From Nitrospirota bacterium (lineage in GTDB: Bacteria > Nitrospirota > Nitrospiria > Nitrospirales > Nitrospiraceae), in NCBI GenBank assembly GCA_040755395.1, contig JBFMAX010000010.1:90136-148659 (forward strand): a stretch of DNA of 58,524 nt. Direction: 5' to 3'. Below are positions 55,504 through 58,524 of this stretch, piece by piece (the first letter of the stretch is position 1; the number at the start of each line of letters is the position of its first letter). The notes under the pieces are model-generated. The model made no database searches, was not told the origin of the DNA, and was given only the letters and a program-made list of their open reading frames with translations. Position numbers and translations under genes: made by a program.

Positions 55504-56328
55504 TTACTTGCGCCGGGCGATGATGAATTTGTCCGTCGCCTTCCTTCGACGAGTCTTATACCCCTTCGTCGGCAACCCCCAAGGGGACACCGGATGGGGA
55601 TTGCCTTGACCGGATTTTCCCTCTCCGCCCCCGTGGGGATGGTCGACGGGATTCATGACCACGCCGCGGACGTGAGGCCGGCGGCCTTTCCATCGTGATC
55701 GACCCGCCTTCCCGACCGCCACGTTTTCATGATCGAGATTGCCCACCTGCCCGACCGTCGCCATGCAAGTCGCGAGAATCCGTCTCATCTCTCCCGACTT
55801 CAACCTGACCTGGACGTAATCGCCGTCACGACCCATCACCTGGGCGAACCCGCCGGCGCTCCGGATCAACTGCCCGCCCTTGCCGGGCTTGAGCTCGATA
55901 TTGTGGATCGTCGTTCCCAGGGGCATAGCGCCCAACGGAAGCGCATTGCCAGGCCGGACTTCCGCCGAGGGTCCGGACTGGACCGTATCGTTCACACTGA
56001 GACCGACCGGCGCGAGAATGTACCGCTTCTCTCCGTCGGCGTAGTGAAGCAACGCGATCCGGGCCGAACGATTGGGGTCGTACTCGATCGCCGCGACCCT
56101 GGCCAGGACTCCCAACTTATCGCGCTTGAAGTCGATCACGCGGTAGAGGCGCTTGTGCCCCCCGCCCCGGAAACGCACGGTCATGTGCCCGTCGGCGTTT
56201 CGTCCTCCGGTGCGGAGATGAAACACGGTGAGCGCCTTTTCCGGTCGCTTCCTGGTCACCTCCTCGTCCGACAACGCCGTCATCCCTCGCCGCCCCGGCG
56301 ACGTCGGTCTATATGCTTTCAGTGCCAT
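55504..56328 (-). CDS. rplB: 50S ribosomal protein L2
   Basis: Peptidyl-transferase-centre protein, 274 aa. Core blocks are [40 protein letters not shown] and the [18 protein letters not shown] motif with its conserved His. Confidence 0.98.
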   Translation of the reverse strand: MALKAYRPTSPGRRGMTALSDEEVTRKRPEKALTVFHLRTGGRNADGHMTVRFRGGGHKRLYRVIDFKRDKLGVLARVAAIEYDPNRSARIALLHYADGEKRYILAPVGLSVNDTVQSGPSAEVRPGNALPLGAMPLGTTIHNIELKPGKGGQLIRSAGGFAQVMGRDGDYVQVRLKSGEMRRILATCMATVGQVGNLDHENVAVGKAGRSRWKGRRPHVRGVVMNPVDHPHGGGEGKSGQGNPHPVSPWGLPTKGYKTRRRKATDKFIIARRK

Positions 56329-56359
56329 GTCTGCGCCTGCCTCGTCCCAAGCGGCTCGA

Positions 56360-56653
56360 TTACGCGCTTTCGTAGAGCTCCAATTTTTCGCCTTCCTTCA
56401 ACTTCACGAACGCCTTCTTCCAGTCGGGGCGCTTCCCGACGAACCGACCCAATCGCTTGGTTTTTCCGCGGACATTCAACACATTGACCCGCTCAACCTT
56501 GACCTTCAGCAACGACTCCACCGCTTGCTTGATCTGAACCCGATTGGCGTCGCGCCGGACCAGAAACCCCACGGTATTTTCCCGTTCACGCATCGCGGTG
56601 ATTTTTTCCGTCAATAACGGTTGCAGCAGGATATCATGGAGCGCCGCTTTCAT
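56360..56653 (-). CDS. rplW: 50S ribosomal protein L23
   Basis: Tunnel-exit docking protein for trigger factor and SRP, 97 aa. [20 protein letters not shown] and [20 protein letters not shown] are typical. It overlaps rplD by four bases. Confidence 0.97.
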   Translation of the reverse strand: MKAALHDILLQPLLTEKITAMRERENTVGFLVRRDANRVQIKQAVESLLKVKVERVNVLNVRGKTKRLGRFVGKRPDWKKAFVKLKEGEKLELYESA

Positions 56654-57273
56654 GACCAGGCCTCCTTCACTCGAGCCAGTTCGCGCTCCGGAATCAGAAT
56701 GGCGTCATAGCGCAGAACGTCGTATACGTTCAGCGCTTCGGGCCGAACGAGCTTCACGTCGCGCAGATTCCGCGCCGCCCTGGCAAGATCATGGCGGCTC
56801 TCTCCGGCCACAATGAGCGTTTTCGGTGGCAACCCCAGCCCGGCCAAGACCTTGGCGAGCAGTTTCGTCTTCGGTTCCGCGATTGCAAGATCGGACACCA
56901 CCGTCACGCCGCCGCCCGCGAGTTTCGCCGACAGCGCGCTTTGGAGCGCGGCGCGGTATTTTCTCTTCGGCATCGCCATCACGTAGCTGCGAGGCCTGGG
57001 ACCGAACACCGTCCCGCCGTGCCTCCACAGCGGAGAACGGATCGACCCGGCGCGAGCCCGCCCCGTGTGCTTTTGCTTCCAGGGCTTTTTCCCGGATCCG
57101 CTCACTTCGCCTCGCCGCAGCGTCGACGCCGTACCCTGACGCTCGCACGCGAGCTGCATGACCACCGCTTCGTGCACCAAGGCGCTTTGCGCCTTGCAGC
57201 CGAAGACCTCATTGGGCAGATCGACGGTGCCGATTATCCTCTTGCTGAGATCCACCACGTTAACGGTCGGCAT
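56650..57273 (-). CDS. rplD: 50S ribosomal protein L4
   Basis: Large-subunit assembly protein and classical autoregulator of S10 operons, 207 aa. STLRRGEVSGSGKKPWKQKH and TGRARAGSIRSPLWRHGGTV are diagnostic. Confidence 0.98.
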   Translation of the reverse strand: MPTVNVVDLSKRIIGTVDLPNEVFGCKAQSALVHEAVVMQLACERQGTASTLRRGEVSGSGKKPWKQKHTGRARAGSIRSPLWRHGGTVFGPRPRSYVMAMPKRKYRAALQSALSAKLAGGGVTVVSDLAIAEPKTKLLAKVLAGLGLPPKTLIVAGESRHDLARAARNLRDVKLVRPEALNVYDVLRYDAILIPERELARVKEAWS

Positions 57274-57276
57274 AAC

Positions 57277-57897
57277 CTACCCCTTCTTGGACTTCCGCAC
57301 GATGACCAGACCGTTGTCCGCACCGGGCACCGCCCCCCGCACAAGCAGCAGATTCTCCTCGGGGCGCGCCTCAACGACTTTCAACCGTTGAACGGTGACC
57401 CGCTCGGACCCCATATGTCCTGGCAGCGTTTTGTTTTTCCAGACCCGAGAAGGGAACGCGCTGCTCCCGATCGATCCGGGAGCCCGATGGAACATCGACC
57501 CGTGCGACTCCGGTCCCCCTCCATAGTGATGCCGCTTGACGACTCCCTGGAAGCCCTTTCCCTTGGAGACTCCCTCGACATCGACCCAGTCGCCTTTCTT
57601 GAACAGGTCCGCCTTGATTGTCTGGCCGACGGTCACGTCCCCGAGTTTTTTGAATTCGCGCAGCCATCGACTCGGCGGAGCCTGATGCGTCTTCAGATGA
57701 CCGAGCTCAGCCTTGGACAGCTTCCGCTCCTTGACTTCACCGAACGCCACCTGTATGGCCTCATACCCGTCGCGCTCGCGCGTCTTGACCGCGACAACTC
57801 GACAGGGCCCCGCCTCGATGACGGTCACCGGCGTCAAGACACTGCCATCATAGATCTGAGTCATCCCCAGCTTCTTGCCGATCAATCCGTTTGTCAT
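57277..57897 (-). CDS. rplC: 50S ribosomal protein L3
   Basis: Early-assembly large-subunit protein, 206 aa from the ATG at 57897 (a GTG two codons earlier is possible). TNGLIGKKLGMTQIYDGSVL, VEGVSKGKGFQGVVKRHHYG and LPGHMGSERVTVQRLKVVEA are canonical. Confidence 0.97.
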   Translation of the reverse strand: MTNGLIGKKLGMTQIYDGSVLTPVTVIEAGPCRVVAVKTRERDGYEAIQVAFGEVKERKLSKAELGHLKTHQAPPSRWLREFKKLGDVTVGQTIKADLFKKGDWVDVEGVSKGKGFQGVVKRHHYGGGPESHGSMFHRAPGSIGSSAFPSRVWKNKTLPGHMGSERVTVQRLKVVEARPEENLLLVRGAVPGADNGLVIVRKSKKG

Positions 57898-57904
57898 GAA
57901 CACC

Positions 57905-57984
57905 CGCTCTCAGCGCTCAGCTTTCAGCCAACAGCCCAGCCGCTCCCCCGTCCGGCTGACGACTGAGAGCTGAGAACTGACTGC
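57905..57984. repeat. Heptamer-like array between rpsJ and rplC
   Basis: CTCTCAGC, GCTCAGC, TTTCAGC, CAACAGC at the low end and CTGAGAG, CTGAGAA, CTGACTG at the high end are mutually complementary words, so the gap can also fold into a hairpin. Confidence 0.55.
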
Positions 57985-58305
57985 TTACAGTTTTATTTCT
58001 ACATCCACCCCGGCGGCCAGATTCAACTTCATCAGCGAATCCATCGTCTCGGGAGTAGGTTCCATAATATCCAGCAGCCGCTTGTGCGTTCTGATTTCAA
58101 ACTGCTCACGAGACTTCTTATCGACATGCGTCGACCGTTGCACCGTAAAGCGCTCGATTCTGGTCGGTAAAGGAATCGGGCCGACAACCTTGGCCCCGCT
58201 CCTCTTGACCGTCTCGACGATCTCGGCCACAGACTGGTCGAGCACCCGATAATCAAAACCTCTGAGCCTGATTCTGATCCGCTGATCAACCTTGACCACG
58301 CTCAA
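57985..58305 (-). CDS. rpsJ: 30S ribosomal protein S10
   Basis: Small-subunit head protein, also NusE in transcription antitermination, 106 aa. [40 protein letters not shown] and [20 protein letters not shown] are canonical. It follows tuf by 94 nt. Confidence 0.98.
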   Translation of the reverse strand: MSVVKVDQRIRIRLRGFDYRVLDQSVAEIVETVKRSGAKVVGPIPLPTRIERFTVQRSTHVDKKSREQFEIRTHKRLLDIMEPTPETMDSLMKLNLAAGVDVEIKL

Positions 58306-58399
58306 ACTCCCAAGCCAGCGACTAGCAGCGCGCGCACCGCACCGGCGCGATCCCGCCGCTCACCCCCGCTATCAGCTACCCCTTATTCCCTTTCTCTCA

Positions 58400-58524
58400 T
58401 TACGCCAGGATTTCGGTGACGATGCCCGAGCCGACGGTCTTGCCGCCCTCCCGGATCGCAAACCGCAGCCCCTGATCCATCGCAATCGGCGAAATCAGCT
58501 CCGCCGTGATGCTCACATTGTCCC
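58400..58524 (-). CDS. tuf: Elongation factor Tu, C-terminal end (partial)
   Basis: The window edge cuts this gene. The visible 41 residues include [20 protein letters not shown] and [20 protein letters not shown], the unmistakable C-terminus of EF-Tu, ending at a TAA stop. It precedes rpsJ, the common arrangement. The 5' part lies outside. Confidence 0.97.
   Translation of the reverse strand, partial: DNVSITAELISPIAMDQGLRFAIREGGKTVGSGIVTEILA

Overview
The window looks like chromosomal DNA of a Nitrospira-type bacterium (phylum Nitrospirota: nitrite oxidiser or comammox). This is inferred from the combination of cyanase, a complete urea ABC transporter plus urease, an NrtABD-type transporter, AmtB/PII/GlnD/GlnA, sigma-54, Lpt and type IV pilus genes, and from the GC-rich composition. 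No 16S rRNA or nxr/amo gene is present, so genus is likely but unproven. All genes but one are on the minus strand, so transcription runs from high to low coordinates.

Layout, in transcription order. (1) 58.5-42.3 kb: end of tuf, then the S10-spc-alpha ribosomal superoperon (rpsJ to rplQ, with secY, adk, map, infA, rpmJ and rpoA). (2) 42.1-37.1 kb: lptC-lptA-lptB-rpoN-hpf-rapZ. (3) 37.0-29.3 kb: a small MerR-like gene, pilMNOPQ, aroC, aroB. (4) 29.2-27.9 kb: a GAF-GAF-ANTAR protein, i.e. a putative RNA-binding antiterminator. (5) 27.9-26.9 kb: one plus-strand gene for a lipoprotein of unknown function. (6) 26.6-13.6 kb: porin-urtABCDE-ureABC-ureF-ureG-ureD, for urea uptake and hydrolysis. (7) 13.4-5.3 kb: nadE-amtB-PII-glnD-glnA, for ammonium uptake, nitrogen sensing and assimilation. 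(8) 5.1-0.02 kb: sigma-54 activator-nrtA-nrtB-nrtD-cynS, for uptake of cyanate or another small nitrogen anion and cyanate hydrolysis.

The main discovery candidate is in regions 4-8. Each of the three nitrogen gene blocks is preceded by an untranslated leader with the signature of ANTAR-controlled antitermination. Each leader has two adjacent hairpins with hexanucleotide loops carrying A at position 1 and G at position 4, and the second hairpin overlaps the 5' arm of a terminator ending in a U-tract. The leaders are at about 26.83-26.71, 13.56-13.46 and 5.22-5.12 kb. Two sit just downstream of strong sigma-70-like promoters (TTGACA, 18-bp spacer). The third lies between glnA and the cyanate block with no convincing promoter. 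The GAF-GAF-ANTAR gene next to the urea block is the obvious candidate trans-acting factor. Together they would form a local post-initiation regulon tying urea, ammonium/glutamine and cyanate use to one signal.

Between genes the DNA is full of small repeats: period-7 (sometimes 8) short tandem arrays whose word differs from gap to gap, REP-like hairpins around CCCGTTGC/GCAACGGG, foldback elements at 2.34-2.51, 9.86-10.12 and 23.59-23.73 kb, and a 61-bp direct duplication of the urtE 3' end flanking a palindromic insert. I saw no tRNA, rRNA, CRISPR array or transposase gene.
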